Shown: positions 40,385 to 47,612 of the stretch, in pieces
Numbering within the stretch: position 1 is the stretch's first letter
How the letters are laid out: each line of letters opens with the position of its first letter
DNA from: Solirubrobacteraceae bacterium
Lineage (GTDB): Bacteria > Actinomycetota > Thermoleophilia > Solirubrobacterales > Solirubrobacteraceae
DNA length: 47,612 bases
Assembly (NCBI GenBank): GCA_017882375.1
Contig: JADGPP010000019.1
Span: 1 to 47,612, forward strand
Reading direction: 5' to 3'
Made by a program: the position numbers and the translations under genes
Notes under the pieces: generated by a model
The model's input: the letters and a program-made list of their open reading frames with translations, nothing else
The model's database searches: none
What the model was told of the DNA's origin: nothing

Positions 40385-41570
40385 GTACGAGGGTTGCAGC
40401 CTTTCCGTTGGTGGCGCCCATGCCGACGCCCTGATCGCGCTGCAGCGACTTGCCCTCGGTCTGCAGAGCCGGCGCGATCACTACCTCCGCACGGTTGAAC
40501 TCCGCCAGATCCTTGTGCCCGCACGTCGCCATCGACGTGCGCAGCCCGCCGAACAGGTTGAACGTGCCGTCGTTCTCGCGCGCCGGGCCCGTGAGGATCT
40601 CCTCGAGCGTGCCGTTCTGATGGGTCGCCACGCGCGCGCCGCGCGGCAGGGTCGGGTGGAAGGTCGCCATGCCCCAGTGAAAGCCGCGGCCCGGCGCCTC
40701 GTATGCGCGTGCCAGCGGCGAGCCGATCATCACGGCGTCCGCGCCCAGCGCGATCGCCTTGGAGACGTCGCCGCCGTTGCGCATGCCGCCGTCGGCGATC
40801 ACCTGGCTGTACTCGCCGGTCTCCAGCATGTGCGTCGAGCGTGCGTGGGCGACGTCGGCGATGGCCGTCGCCTGCGGCACGCCGATGCCGAGCACGCCAC
40901 GCGTCGTGCACGCCGCGCCAGGACCCACGCCGACGAGCACGCCCGCCGCGCCGGTGCGCATCAGGTGCAGACCCGTGTGGTAGGAGGCGCAGCCGCCGAC
41001 CACGACGGGAACATCGAGCGAGGGGATGAACTCCTTCAGGTTCAGCGGCTCAGAGACGGTCGAGACGTGTTCGCCGGAGACGACGGTGCCCTGGATGACG
41101 AGCACGTCCAGGCCGGCCTCCATCGCGATCTCGTGGTACTTGAGCACGCGCTGCGGGGTCAGCGACGCTGCGACGACGACTTTCTGCTCCTTGATTTCAG
41201 AGATCCGCTGGGCGATCAGCTCCGGCTTGATCGGCTCTGAGTAGATCTCCTGCATCTCGCGTGTCGCGAGCTCCTTGGGCAGCAGCGCGATCCGCTCTAG
41301 CTGCTCCTCGGCGTCCTCGTAGCGCGTGAAGATCCCCTCGAGGTTGAGCACCGCCAGCCCGCCGAGGCCGCCGATGATGCCCGCGGTTCTGGGCGAGACG
41401 ACGCCATCCATCGCCGAGGCGAGCACCGGCAGCTCGAACTGGTACGGACCGAGCTTCCAGGAGATATCGATGTCATCGGGGTCTCGCGTGCGCCGCGAAG
41501 GCACGATCGCGATGTCGTCAAAGCCGTACGCCTGACGGGCCTTCTTGCCGCGTCCGATCTCTACTTCCAT
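40377..41570 (-). CDS. guaB3: GuaB3-type IMP dehydrogenase-related protein
   Basis: A TIM-barrel enzyme of the IMPDH/GMPR family. It lacks the CBS domains of true GuaB (397 residues versus about 490) and starts [31 protein letters not shown], the actinobacterial/cyanobacterial GuaB3 signature. The nucleotide loop is [21 protein letters not shown] with the catalytic-position Cys, and [31 protein letters not shown] binds phosphate. Work on GuaB3 proteins elsewhere points to GMP reductase activity rather than IMP oxidation; here that is inferred from family. Overlap with guaA makes it part of purine control. Confidence 0.9.
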   Translation of the reverse strand: MEVEIGRGKKARQAYGFDDIAIVPSRRTRDPDDIDISWKLGPYQFELPVLASAMDGVVSPRTAGIIGGLGGLAVLNLEGIFTRYEDAEEQLERIALLPKELATREMQEIYSEPIKPELIAQRISEIKEQKVVVAASLTPQRVLKYHEIAMEAGLDVLVIQGTVVSGEHVSTVSEPLNLKEFIPSLDVPVVVGGCASYHTGLHLMRTGAAGVLVGVGPGAACTTRGVLGIGVPQATAIADVAHARSTHMLETGEYSQVIADGGMRNGGDVSKAIALGADAVMIGSPLARAYEAPGRGFHWGMATFHPTLPRGARVATHQNGTLEEILTGPARENDGTFNLFGGLRTSMATCGHKDLAEFNRAEVVIAPALQTEGKSLQRDQGVGMGATNGKAATLVHD

Positions 41571-41734
41571 CGCTGAATCCTCGCAGTCGGTCCGGACGAG
41601 AAGACCCCGCTCACGACGGGGCCAAACGGGTGTCGGCGGGGCGCCGTGAAGGTGGTGTCGCGGACCTCGGCCAACTGGGTTTGAGCATAGCAATGGCGGG
41701 TCGCATCCCATGCCCTTGGATATCCTCGTCTTCG

Positions 41735-44008
41735 ATGAGCGAGGGGGTGAACATCAGCTACGAGGCGCACGCGATCGAGGCCCGCCGGCAGGCGGCCTGG
41801 CGCGAGCGCGACGCCGCGCGCACCCCGACCGTGTTCGATGACCAACCACATCTGTACATCAAGCCGTCGGCCCCGTTCACGTCGGGCAACGTGCACATGG
41901 GCCACGTGCGCAGCTATTCCGTCGGAGACGCCTACGCGCGCTTCAGGCGAGCACGCGGAGATCGTGTCCTGTTCGCTTTCGGTTTTGATGCCTTCGGCCT
42001 GCCCGCAGAGCTCGGTGCGATCGCCGGCGGCGTCCCGCCGAGCGAGTGGGTGGCGCGCTGCGCCGAGCACATGACCGGGCAACTGCAACGGCTGGGATTC
42101 TCGTTTGACTGGGAGCGCACGTTCATGAGCTCGGACCCGGTCATGTACCGTTGGTCGCAGTGGCTGTTCCTGGCGCTGCTGGAGGCCGGACTGGTCTACC
42201 GCGGCACGGGCAACGTCGACTGGTGCGACACCTGCCAGACGACGCTGGCGACGATCCAGGTCGAGGATGGCCTGTGCTGGCGCTGCCACAACCCCGTTCG
42301 CCTGATCGAGCGCCCCACGTGGTACCTGCGCGTCAGCGCCTACACCCAGGAGAACGACCGCCGCCTGGACGAGCTCGCCGGCGGCGGGCGCTGGGACGAG
42401 GTAGCGCTGGCCAGCCAGCGCTTCGTGCTCGGGCGCGTCGACGGGGTCGAGGTGGACCTGAGCGCAGCCGGCGACGGCCCGGCGTTGTCGGTGTTCACGC
42501 CGCACGCCGACTCGCTGGAGCTCGCGCGCTTCGTGCTGATCTCGCCCAAGCACCCGGAGATCGACGCCTGGGCCGCCGACCCGGAGGTTCACGAGCGCCT
42601 GGAGGAGCTGCGCTCGGGCGGGCTGGAGCGAAGCTCGCGCGACGCACGGGCGATCGCGCTGATCGACACCGGCCGTTCGCTACCCGCGCCCGCGGGCGGC
42701 GGATCGCTGCCGGTGCTGATCTCGCCGGCCGTCGACGGCCGCTTCGGCGCGACGGCGGTGTTCGGCATCCCCGAGCACGACCGCACCGACGAGGTGATCG
42801 CCGAGCGCCTGCCCGAGCTGCTGGCGGCCTCCCGCGGCGCCGGGGGGGCCGATGCGAGCGCGGGCGGCGGCGAGGCATCGGCGCCGCGCGCGGCGTTGCG
42901 CTACAAGGCCGACGACTTCTCGATCTCGCGCCAGCGCTCGTGGGGCACGCCGATCCCGATCGTGTACTGCGAGGCGCACGGCGCCGTGCCCGTGCCCAAG
43001 GAGCAGCTGCCGGTGCTGCTGCCGCTGGACATCAGGCCGACCGGCGCCGGCAACCCGCTGGCCGAGCTGAGCGAGTTCGTGCAGACGACGTGCCCGCTGT
43101 GCGGCGGCCCGGCCGAGCGCGAGACCGACACGCTGGACTGCCACTTCGACGCGCTGTGGCTGTGGGTTCCCGTGTGCGTGCCGCCGGAGTCGCGCGAGGA
43201 GACCCTCGAGGAGATCCTCGCACTGGCAGACCTGCGCCAGTGGCTGCCCTGCGAGCGCGTCGTCGCCGGCTCTGACAGCGGCAACTTCGTGTTCGACCAG
43301 CGGATCGTCACCAAGGCGTTGCGCGACCTCGGCCCGCTGGCCTTCCTGCAGGACGGCGAGCCGTTCGCGGGCTGCCTGTTTCACGAGATGGTGATCAGCG
43401 ACGGTCGCAAGATGAGCAAGCACCTGGGCAACGTCGTCGACCCGGACGCGCTGGTCGAGCGCTACGGCGCCGATACGGTGCGCCTCGCCGTGCTCTACGC
43501 GGCCCGTCCGCAGAAGACGCTGAACTGGAACGACTCGGCGGTCCTGCGCGCGCACCGTTTCCTCACGCAGGTGTGGGAGTTCTCCCAAGCGCGCATCGCT
43601 GCGGCAGAGCTGCTCGCGCAGACCGAGCGGGCGGCCTCCGGCGAGGGGTCCGACGCGGAGCCCGTGAGAGACACCAGCGAGCACCTGCGGCTGAAACTGT
43701 CACAGTGGTGTGAGAAGGGTGCGGAGAAGATCACACAGGACATGGAGGGCCTGGAGATGCACAGCGCCGTGCGCAATGTCATGCGGCTGTTCGACCGCGT
43801 CAAGGACTTCGACAAGCGCGTGGTCGCGCGCCAGGGCGCGCTCGGCCGCGCCGACAACGACGCGCTGCTGGAGGCGCTGGCCCTGCTTTCCCAGCTGCTC
43901 GGCCCGTTCGCTCCGCACATGGCCGAGGAGTTGTGGCTCAGCTTGGGCAATGACGAGAGCGGCGCACAAACGCCGTGGCCAGGCGTATCGTTGCAGGCAG
44001 TCGCATGA
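41735..44008 (+). CDS. Divergent leucyl-tRNA-synthetase-like class I protein
   Basis: 757 residues with LeuRS architecture: HIGH region TSGNVHMGHVRSYSVGDAYAR (HMGH 54-57), zinc ribbon WCDTCQ...CWRCHN (Cys164/167/181/184), editing-domain remnant, SRQRSWGTPIPIVYCE, and KMSK loop DGRKMSKHLGNVVDPDALVERYGADTVRLAV (KMSKH 559-563). Several LeuRS hallmarks are altered. The PYPSG lead-in is SAPFTSG. The editing Thr-rich peptide TTRPDT is TPHADS (255-260), though HDxxD survives (348-352). The usual GG-EHA-x-HLLY-x-RF helix is AGSDSGNFVFDQRIV (511-525). The leucine-specific insertion and C-terminal domain are missing. ATG 41735; the stop overlaps thrC. It may be a second, repurposed synthetase. Confidence 0.85.
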   Translation: MSEGVNISYEAHAIEARRQAAWRERDAARTPTVFDDQPHLYIKPSAPFTSGNVHMGHVRSYSVGDAYARFRRARGDRVLFAFGFDAFGLPAELGAIAGGVPPSEWVARCAEHMTGQLQRLGFSFDWERTFMSSDPVMYRWSQWLFLALLEAGLVYRGTGNVDWCDTCQTTLATIQVEDGLCWRCHNPVRLIERPTWYLRVSAYTQENDRRLDELAGGGRWDEVALASQRFVLGRVDGVEVDLSAAGDGPALSVFTPHADSLELARFVLISPKHPEIDAWAADPEVHERLEELRSGGLERSSRDARAIALIDTGRSLPAPAGGGSLPVLISPAVDGRFGATAVFGIPEHDRTDEVIAERLPELLAASRGAGGADASAGGGEASAPRAALRYKADDFSISRQRSWGTPIPIVYCEAHGAVPVPKEQLPVLLPLDIRPTGAGNPLAELSEFVQTTCPLCGGPAERETDTLDCHFDALWLWVPVCVPPESREETLEEILALADLRQWLPCERVVAGSDSGNFVFDQRIVTKALRDLGPLAFLQDGEPFAGCLFHEMVISDGRKMSKHLGNVVDPDALVERYGADTVRLAVLYAARPQKTLNWNDSAVLRAHRFLTQVWEFSQARIAAAELLAQTERAASGEGSDAEPVRDTSEHLRLKLSQWCEKGAEKITQDMEGLEMHSAVRNVMRLFDRVKDFDKRVVARQGALGRADNDALLEALALLSQLLGPFAPHMAEELWLSLGNDESGAQTPWPGVSLQAVA

Positions 44009-45342
44009 GCCCGCAAACCGTAGAGAGCCCTCGACAAGGGTCCCGGCAGCGCACGCGCTCCTGCGCAACGGAGCTGGTCTGTCAGCGCTGCGAGAACAGC
44101 TATCCACTGGAGTCGACGGTCTTCTCCTGCCCGGACTGCGGCAAGGGGCTGGACATCGCCTACGACTACGAGCTGGCCGCCAGCCACTTCAAGGACTTCC
44201 CCGGCTCCGAGCGCCCGCAGAACATCTGGCACTTCGAGGAGCTGCTGCCGATCGTCGACGCGGCGGCGCAGGCGCGCGTCGGCCAGCACTCCGGCTACAC
44301 GCCGATGATCCGCGCCGACCGGTTGGGCGCCGAGCTGGGCATCGCCAACCTGTACCTGAAGGACGACTCGAGCAACCGCCCGAGCCTCTCCTACAAGGAC
44401 CGGGTCGTGTCGATGTCGGTCGCGCGGCTGCTCGAGCGCTCAAAGACGGAGATCGGCTGCGTCTCCACCGGCAACGTCGGCACGGCGGTGGCCTCGATGG
44501 CCGCGAAGGCCGGCGTCGACGCGTTCATCTTCTACCCCAACCGCCTGGAGGAGATGAAGGCGCGCGCGTGCATGGCGCTGGGCGCGAAGGTCGTGCAGGT
44601 GCAGGGCAACTACGACGAAGCCAACCGCCGCTGCCGCGAGGTGGCCGAAGCGACGGGCATGGACTTCGCGAACATCACGCTGCGCCCGTTCTACGCCGAG
44701 GGCGCCAAGACGGCGGCGTTTGAGATCGTCGAGCAGTTCGACTGGGAGTCGCCCGACCACATCGTCAGCCCGGCCGCCGGAGGCACGCTCTCCTCGCGCC
44801 TGCACAAGGGGTTGATCGAGCTGCAGCTGCTCGGGCTGTCAGAGACCGACGGCACGAGGATCCACATCGCCCAGCCCAGCGGCTGCAACCCGATCGCCAG
44901 CGCGATCCTCGCCGAGGAGGCAGAGGTCCATCCGGTGATGCCCGAGACCGCCGCCCACTCGCTGGCGATCGGCGCACCGGGCGACGGCTATCTGGTGATC
45001 GACGCCGTGCACAAACGCGGCGGCACGGCCGGCTTCGCGTCGGACCCGGAGATCTTCGCGGGCATCGACCTGCTGGCGGCGACCGAGGGCCTGCTGACCG
45101 AGCCCGCCGGCGGCACGACGGTCGCCGTACTGGAGAAGCTCGCCGCGGCCGGACGTTTCGCGCCCGGGGAGACGGTGGTCGCGCTGATCACCGGCAACGG
45201 CTTGAAGACGCTCGACGAGCACCCGCAGAAGCCGTGGCCGGCGAAGATCGACTGCGAGCTCGATCCGATGCTCGCGGCGCTGGCCGAGCTCAAGAGCGGC
45301 GAGTCGCTGCTGCAGAGCGCTCGCAGACAGCTGGCGCAGTAG
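44005..45342 (+). CDS. thrC: Threonine synthase (zinc-ribbon type)
   Basis: A fold-type II PLP enzyme that converts O-phosphohomoserine to threonine. Begins with a zinc ribbon: CQRCENSYPLESTVFSCPDCG (Cys26/29/42/45), as in archaeal-type ThrC. PLP lysine is Lys131 in RPSLSYKDRVVSMSVA. The phosphate-binding turn is CVSTGNVGTAVASMAAKAG. A late block is GLLTEPAGGTTVAVLEKL. 445 residues. The ATG overlaps the stop of the LeuRS-like gene (ATGA). The SYKDR and STGNVGTA motifs differ from the usual SFKDRG and SSGN-A, so a related PLP lyase/synthase is possible. Confidence 0.85.
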   Translation: MSPQTVESPRQGSRQRTRSCATELVCQRCENSYPLESTVFSCPDCGKGLDIAYDYELAASHFKDFPGSERPQNIWHFEELLPIVDAAAQARVGQHSGYTPMIRADRLGAELGIANLYLKDDSSNRPSLSYKDRVVSMSVARLLERSKTEIGCVSTGNVGTAVASMAAKAGVDAFIFYPNRLEEMKARACMALGAKVVQVQGNYDEANRRCREVAEATGMDFANITLRPFYAEGAKTAAFEIVEQFDWESPDHIVSPAAGGTLSSRLHKGLIELQLLGLSETDGTRIHIAQPSGCNPIASAILAEEAEVHPVMPETAAHSLAIGAPGDGYLVIDAVHKRGGTAGFASDPEIFAGIDLLAATEGLLTEPAGGTTVAVLEKLAAAGRFAPGETVVALITGNGLKTLDEHPQKPWPAKIDCELDPMLAALAELKSGESLLQSARRQLAQ

Positions 45343-45343
45343 C

Positions 45344-45646
45344 TCAGCCGCGGCGCATCAGGCGCCCGACCGCGGCCATCATCTCCTCGGCGCGTTGCTC
45401 GCGCTCTGACTCCTCGCCGCCGAGCACGCACACTCGCGCGTGGTCGTCGAGCAGCCCGAGCGCGACCTTGTCCAGCGCCGCCTCGATCGCGGCGATCTGC
45501 GTGAGCACGTCGATGCAGTAGCGGTCCTCGGCGACCATCTTGGAGACGCCGCGCACCTGACCCTCGATGCGCGCGAGGCGTCGCTGCAGCTCGTCCTTGC
45601 TCGCCGTGTATCCGCGGGTCGGCGCCGTCGCGCGTGCCTGGGGCAT
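45344..45646 (-). CDS. csoR: CsoR-family metal-sensing repressor
   Basis: A 100-residue all-helical repressor of the CsoR/DUF156 family. It binds Cu(I) (or related stress signals) and leaves DNA. The copper triad is present: Cys in [15 protein letters not shown], then His and Cys in [11 protein letters not shown] (C-H-C). The DNA-contacting helix is [19 protein letters not shown] family-type palindrome lies just upstream, so it probably represses itself. No copper pump or chaperone gene adjoins it. It converges on thrC with one base between them. Confidence 0.92.
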   Translation of the reverse strand: MPQARATAPTRGYTASKDELQRRLARIEGQVRGVSKMVAEDRYCIDVLTQIAAIEAALDKVALGLLDDHARVCVLGGEESEREQRAEEMMAAVGRLMRRG

Positions 45647-45655
45647 CGCCCCAGC

Positions 45656-45673
45656 ATACCCCTACCGGGGATG
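45656..45673. promoter_or_regulatory. Probable CsoR operator
   Basis: ATACCCCTACCGGGGATG is a G/C-tract palindrome of the form ATACCCC-N-GGGGAT, as seen upstream of CsoR genes. It lies 10 bases before the csoR start and 58 before the divergent gene at 45731, so it could control both. Confidence 0.65.
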
Positions 45674-45730
45674 GGCTTCGCCGCGGAAGGCCCCGGCCGG
45701 GAGATCGCGCCGAGCGAGTACAGTTGCGCC

Positions 45731-45985
45731 ATGGTCGACGAGACGCCCCCAGAGCCGCTGCTGGAGCTCACCGAGCGCAGGCGCAAAGAGCGCGAGGCCG
45801 TCGAGGAGGCCGGCGGCGGCCAGTCCGAGGGCTTTGAGCTGGCCGAGCAGGAACTGATCGAGCACACCTCCCATGGCGACGGGCACGCACCGGCGAAGAT
45901 CTCCCAGGACGCCTTTCGCGAGGGCGAGCAGGACCCCGTCGACGGCGAGTACGGCGAGGCCGACGCAGAGCACCTCGCCGACTGA
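45731..45985 (+). CDS. Small acidic protein, unknown
   Basis: 84 residues, rich in Glu, Asp and Gly. A charged helix (PLLELTERRRKEREAVEEAGG) is followed by GFELAEQELIEHTSHGDGHAPAKISQDAFREGEQDPVDG, which has four His that could bind metal. No family is named. It is divergent from csoR and shares the operator region. Start ATG 45731. Confidence 0.6.
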   Translation: MVDETPPEPLLELTERRRKEREAVEEAGGGQSEGFELAEQELIEHTSHGDGHAPAKISQDAFREGEQDPVDGEYGEADAEHLAD

Positions 45986-46005
45986 CTCGCAAGGCCAGGC
46001 GGCGC

Positions 46006-46686
46006 TTACTCGACGCGAACAAGCAGCGGCGGGTGATCGGACAGCTCCACCGAGACGTCTCGCACGGTGACGTGCCTGTCGAGGATCTCCGCGTCACCCA
46101 CCGGTGCGAGGCCCTTCGCGAACAGATGGTCGACGTCGCGGGCGGCGATGTGCGCAATCGCGGCGTCGGGCGCGAGCGGTTCGCGCAGGTTGAGATCGCC
46201 GCCGAGGATCAGCGGGTCTCCCCCAGCCCAGCTCAGCGCGCGCTCCCACAGCCGTCGCAGCTCGTCCTCGGCCAAAGGCACGCGCGTGCTGGCGTGGAAG
46301 TTCGCCACGCACGTCCCGTCGCCGAGGCGCGCCAGCTGCGCGACGCGACGCTCCGGCCACGCGCGCAGGCGCAGCGTCGCGTGCTCGGCGATCGGCGTGC
46401 GCGAGAGGATCGCGTTGCATCCGCCGCCGTTTGACTTGGCCATCTCCGGATCGCGCTCGGCCACGACGCGACGCAACGCGAGCAGCGAGTTGCGCGAGGT
46501 CATCGCGCTGCGGTGGTCGGCCGCGGAAGCGCGCGCGAGCGCCGCAGGCCACCACGGTGGGACCTCCTGCAGCAGCGCAACGTCCCACCGCCACCCGGCG
46601 AGACTCGCGGCGAACCGCTCAAACAGCGACTGGCGCGTCGGCGGCAGCGAGCGCCCGTGAAACAGATTCCAGCTCAGGATCAGCAT
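46006..46686 (-). CDS. Endonuclease/exonuclease/phosphatase-family protein
   Basis: A DNase I-like metal-dependent phosphoesterase, 226 residues. Motifs in order: LILSWNLFHGRSLPP (Asn), WDVALLQEVPPWW (Glu metal ligand), VANFHAST, LILGGDLNLREPL (GD-N) and VELSDHPPLLVRV (SDH catalytic end). All key residues of the EEP fold are present. Substrate, nucleic acid or phospholipid, is unknown. No signal peptide. 43 bases separate it from the MBL-like gene upstream. Confidence 0.88.
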   Translation of the reverse strand: MLILSWNLFHGRSLPPTRQSLFERFAASLAGWRWDVALLQEVPPWWPAALARASAADHRSAMTSRNSLLALRRVVAERDPEMAKSNGGGCNAILSRTPIAEHATLRLRAWPERRVAQLARLGDGTCVANFHASTRVPLAEDELRRLWERALSWAGGDPLILGGDLNLREPLAPDAAIAHIAARDVDHLFAKGLAPVGDAEILDRHVTVRDVSVELSDHPPLLVRVE

Positions 46687-46729
46687 CCGATTGCACGGCC
46701 GTCCGAGGCGAGCCCATCAGGGCCGAGAG

Positions 46730-47335
46730 TCAGCGCGGGCTCTCGACAAAGGCGCGAAGCGCGTCCTTGCCGCGCTCGACGAGCGGCTCGCCGTGCGCCA
46801 GGAGCAACGCGTCGAAGTCAAGATCGAGCAGGCGCGTGTACGAGTTCCTGAGACCGGCCTTCGTCTGCTCGGGGTTGTCCATGAGCTGGTCGGGCACGAA
46901 CGCCAGCCCGTCTCCGCCAGGCCATTGCACGACGCCATCGGCGCACGCCAGAGCCCGCCGGGATGGGATGTACAGGGCAGTCTCGTCGGGACAGATCGCA
47001 TCGACCTCGTAGGCCACGACACCTCCGGGGAGCTCCTCGCCGAAGTCAAACGGCTCGACGGGTCCGCGCCCCTCCAGCTCGTGGAGTCCGTTGCGAACAC
47101 AGTGAACAGCGCAGCCGAATGCGTCGTGAAACGCCCACGAATGCCGATCGTGATGGCGGTTTGTCAGCAGCACATGCTCTGGTGCGCCTTCGCTTTCAAA
47201 CCACTCGTGACCCTCGGCGGGGGTCATCGGATCGATCAGCACGCGCTCGGGGAGCAGGTAGTAGGAGCTGACGTCAAAGCCGATGTGCTCGTGGCGAGCC
47301 GTCCAATGCCACAGGCCCGTGGAGATCTCTCGCAT
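46730..47335 (-). CDS. Metallo-beta-lactamase-like fold protein with altered metal motif
   Basis: 201 residues. Starts MREISTGLWHWTARHEHIGFDVSSYYLLPERVLIDPM, typical of MBL-fold proteins, then HVLLTNRHHDRHSWAF where the standard metal motif would be HxHxDH; here it reads HHDRH. YIPSRRALACADGVVQW and FDALLLAHGEPLVERG fit the later metal ligands (Asp; His). Start at ATG 47335. A longer frame would run through the terminator and RNase P RNA and is rejected. Enzyme activity is uncertain. Confidence 0.75.
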   Translation of the reverse strand: MREISTGLWHWTARHEHIGFDVSSYYLLPERVLIDPMTPAEGHEWFESEGAPEHVLLTNRHHDRHSWAFHDAFGCAVHCVRNGLHELEGRGPVEPFDFGEELPGGVVAYEVDAICPDETALYIPSRRALACADGVVQWPGGDGLAFVPDQLMDNPEQTKAGLRNSYTRLLDLDFDALLLAHGEPLVERGKDALRAFVESPR

Positions 47336-47398
47336 CGGGCAGAGCCTACTGACGCCACGGCCGACTCGATCTGCCGGCGTGAGCCATCCAATGCATAG

Positions 47399-47424
47399 AA
47401 AAGCCCCGCCGGAGCGGGGCTTTT
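47399..47424 (-). terminator. Terminator of the RNase P RNA gene
   Basis: AAAAGCCCCGC (47399-47409), loop CGGA, GCGGGGC plus TTTT (47414-47424): an 11-bp perfect stem with A-tract and T-tract, so a classical rho-independent terminator that works in both directions. It follows the 3' end of rnpB on the minus strand. Confidence 0.9.
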
Positions 47425-47429
47425 CCTTA

Positions 47430-47612
47430 GCGGGTCGATAAGCCGGATTCTGTCGTTGAGCAGCCATCCATCTGAGCGGCCTACCTGGATCTCGGCGGGT
47501 CACCTGCAAGCGATCCCGTTTGGCCTTGCATCGGGTGGGGTTTGCCCAGCCGCCGCGTCACCGCGACGCTGGTGCGCTCTTACCGCACCATTTCACCCTT
47601 GCCGGCCCGCCG
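47430..47612 (-). ncRNA. rnpB: RNase P RNA, type A, 3' part (5' end outside the window)
   Basis: The catalytic RNA that trims the 5' leader of tRNAs. Read on the minus strand it contains GGGTGAAATGGTGCGGTAAG, AGAGCGCACC, GGCAAACCCCACCCG, GCAAGGCCAAACGGGA and the 3' end ACAGAATCCGGCTTATC, all conserved RNase P RNA elements. The final GACCCGCT precedes the terminator. The window ends inside the gene. Confidence 0.95.

Noticed and set aside
46730-47509. Longer version of the MBL-like protein starting at 47509
   Set aside because: It would translate through the rnpB terminator and the RNase P RNA. ATG 47335 gives the normal N-terminus.
1-47612. CRISPR array, prophage, toxin-antitoxin or restriction system
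   Set aside because: No regularly spaced repeats, phage structural genes or defence-gene motifs were found in the window.

Overview
The window is high-GC bacterial chromosome with the gene repertoire of an aerobic actinobacterium. The mix of genes (GuaB3-type IMPDH homologue, rplM-rpsI-glmM-glmS-nnr-alr order, two haem-copper oxidases side by side, one-chain GlyRS, CsoR, many ATGA/GTGA start-stop overlaps) suggests the Thermoleophilia/Solirubrobacterales branch. That placement is inference; no rRNA is present. Except for the first ~900 bases, gene density and base composition are uniform and the content is mostly core metabolism.

Layout. 1-900: the 3' part of an IS630-type transposase, then a lower-GC stretch with a membrane-protein ORF that runs into the IS end, beside a tRNA-Pro gene. 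1197-5382: DUF1015 protein, OsmC protein, NUDIX hydrolase, 1-Cys peroxiredoxin, a small membrane protein and a Rossmann protein. 5581-11090 (+): glycyl-tRNA synthetase, acyl-CoA dehydrogenase, a double-module 3-hydroxyacyl-CoA dehydrogenase, and an ECF sigma factor overlapping an O6-alkylguanine-DNA methyltransferase. 11155-15184 (-): thioredoxin reductase with a clear promoter/operator, a YbhN-family membrane protein overlapping a PAP2 protein, and a class-I glutamine amidotransferase. 15265: enoyl-CoA hydratase.

16151-26075 is a respiratory block. Oxidase locus 1 is coxB-ctaD-ctaB plus two small membrane ORFs, and its CtaD is A1-type (GHPEVY). Locus 2 is coxB-ctaD-(tandem-domain protein)-ctaE plus two more small membrane ORFs, and its CtaD is A2-type (YSHPAVY). 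A CBS-domain gene with a good promoter lies between them. A lipoprotein fusing cytochrome c to a blue-copper domain, a plausible electron donor, closes the block. Subunit III and haem O synthase are each present once, so the two loci probably share parts.

26146-29613: glycosyltransferase, zinc-ribbon protein, a disordered lipoprotein, a secreted protein and a HIT protein. 29640-41570 (-) is a long co-directional cluster read guaB3-guaA-rplM-rpsI-glmM-glmS-nnr-alr-cca-HIT. It joins GMP synthesis, two ribosomal proteins, amino-sugar/peptidoglycan precursors and tRNA 3'-end maturation. Ribosomal protein S9 carries an acidic N-terminal extension of about 190 residues with a duplicated segment.

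41735-45342 (+): a divergent leucyl-tRNA-synthetase-like protein with altered catalytic and editing signatures, overlapping a threonine synthase gene. 45344 to the end: CsoR with its probable operator, an acidic small protein, an EEP-family phosphoesterase, an MBL-like protein, and the 3' part of the RNase P RNA gene with its terminator.

The best candidates for undescribed biology are the LeuRS-like/ThrC pair, the extended S9, the tandem-domain and small membrane proteins in the oxidase operons, and the coupled ECF sigma/MGMT pair. No CRISPR array, phage or recognisable defence island was seen.
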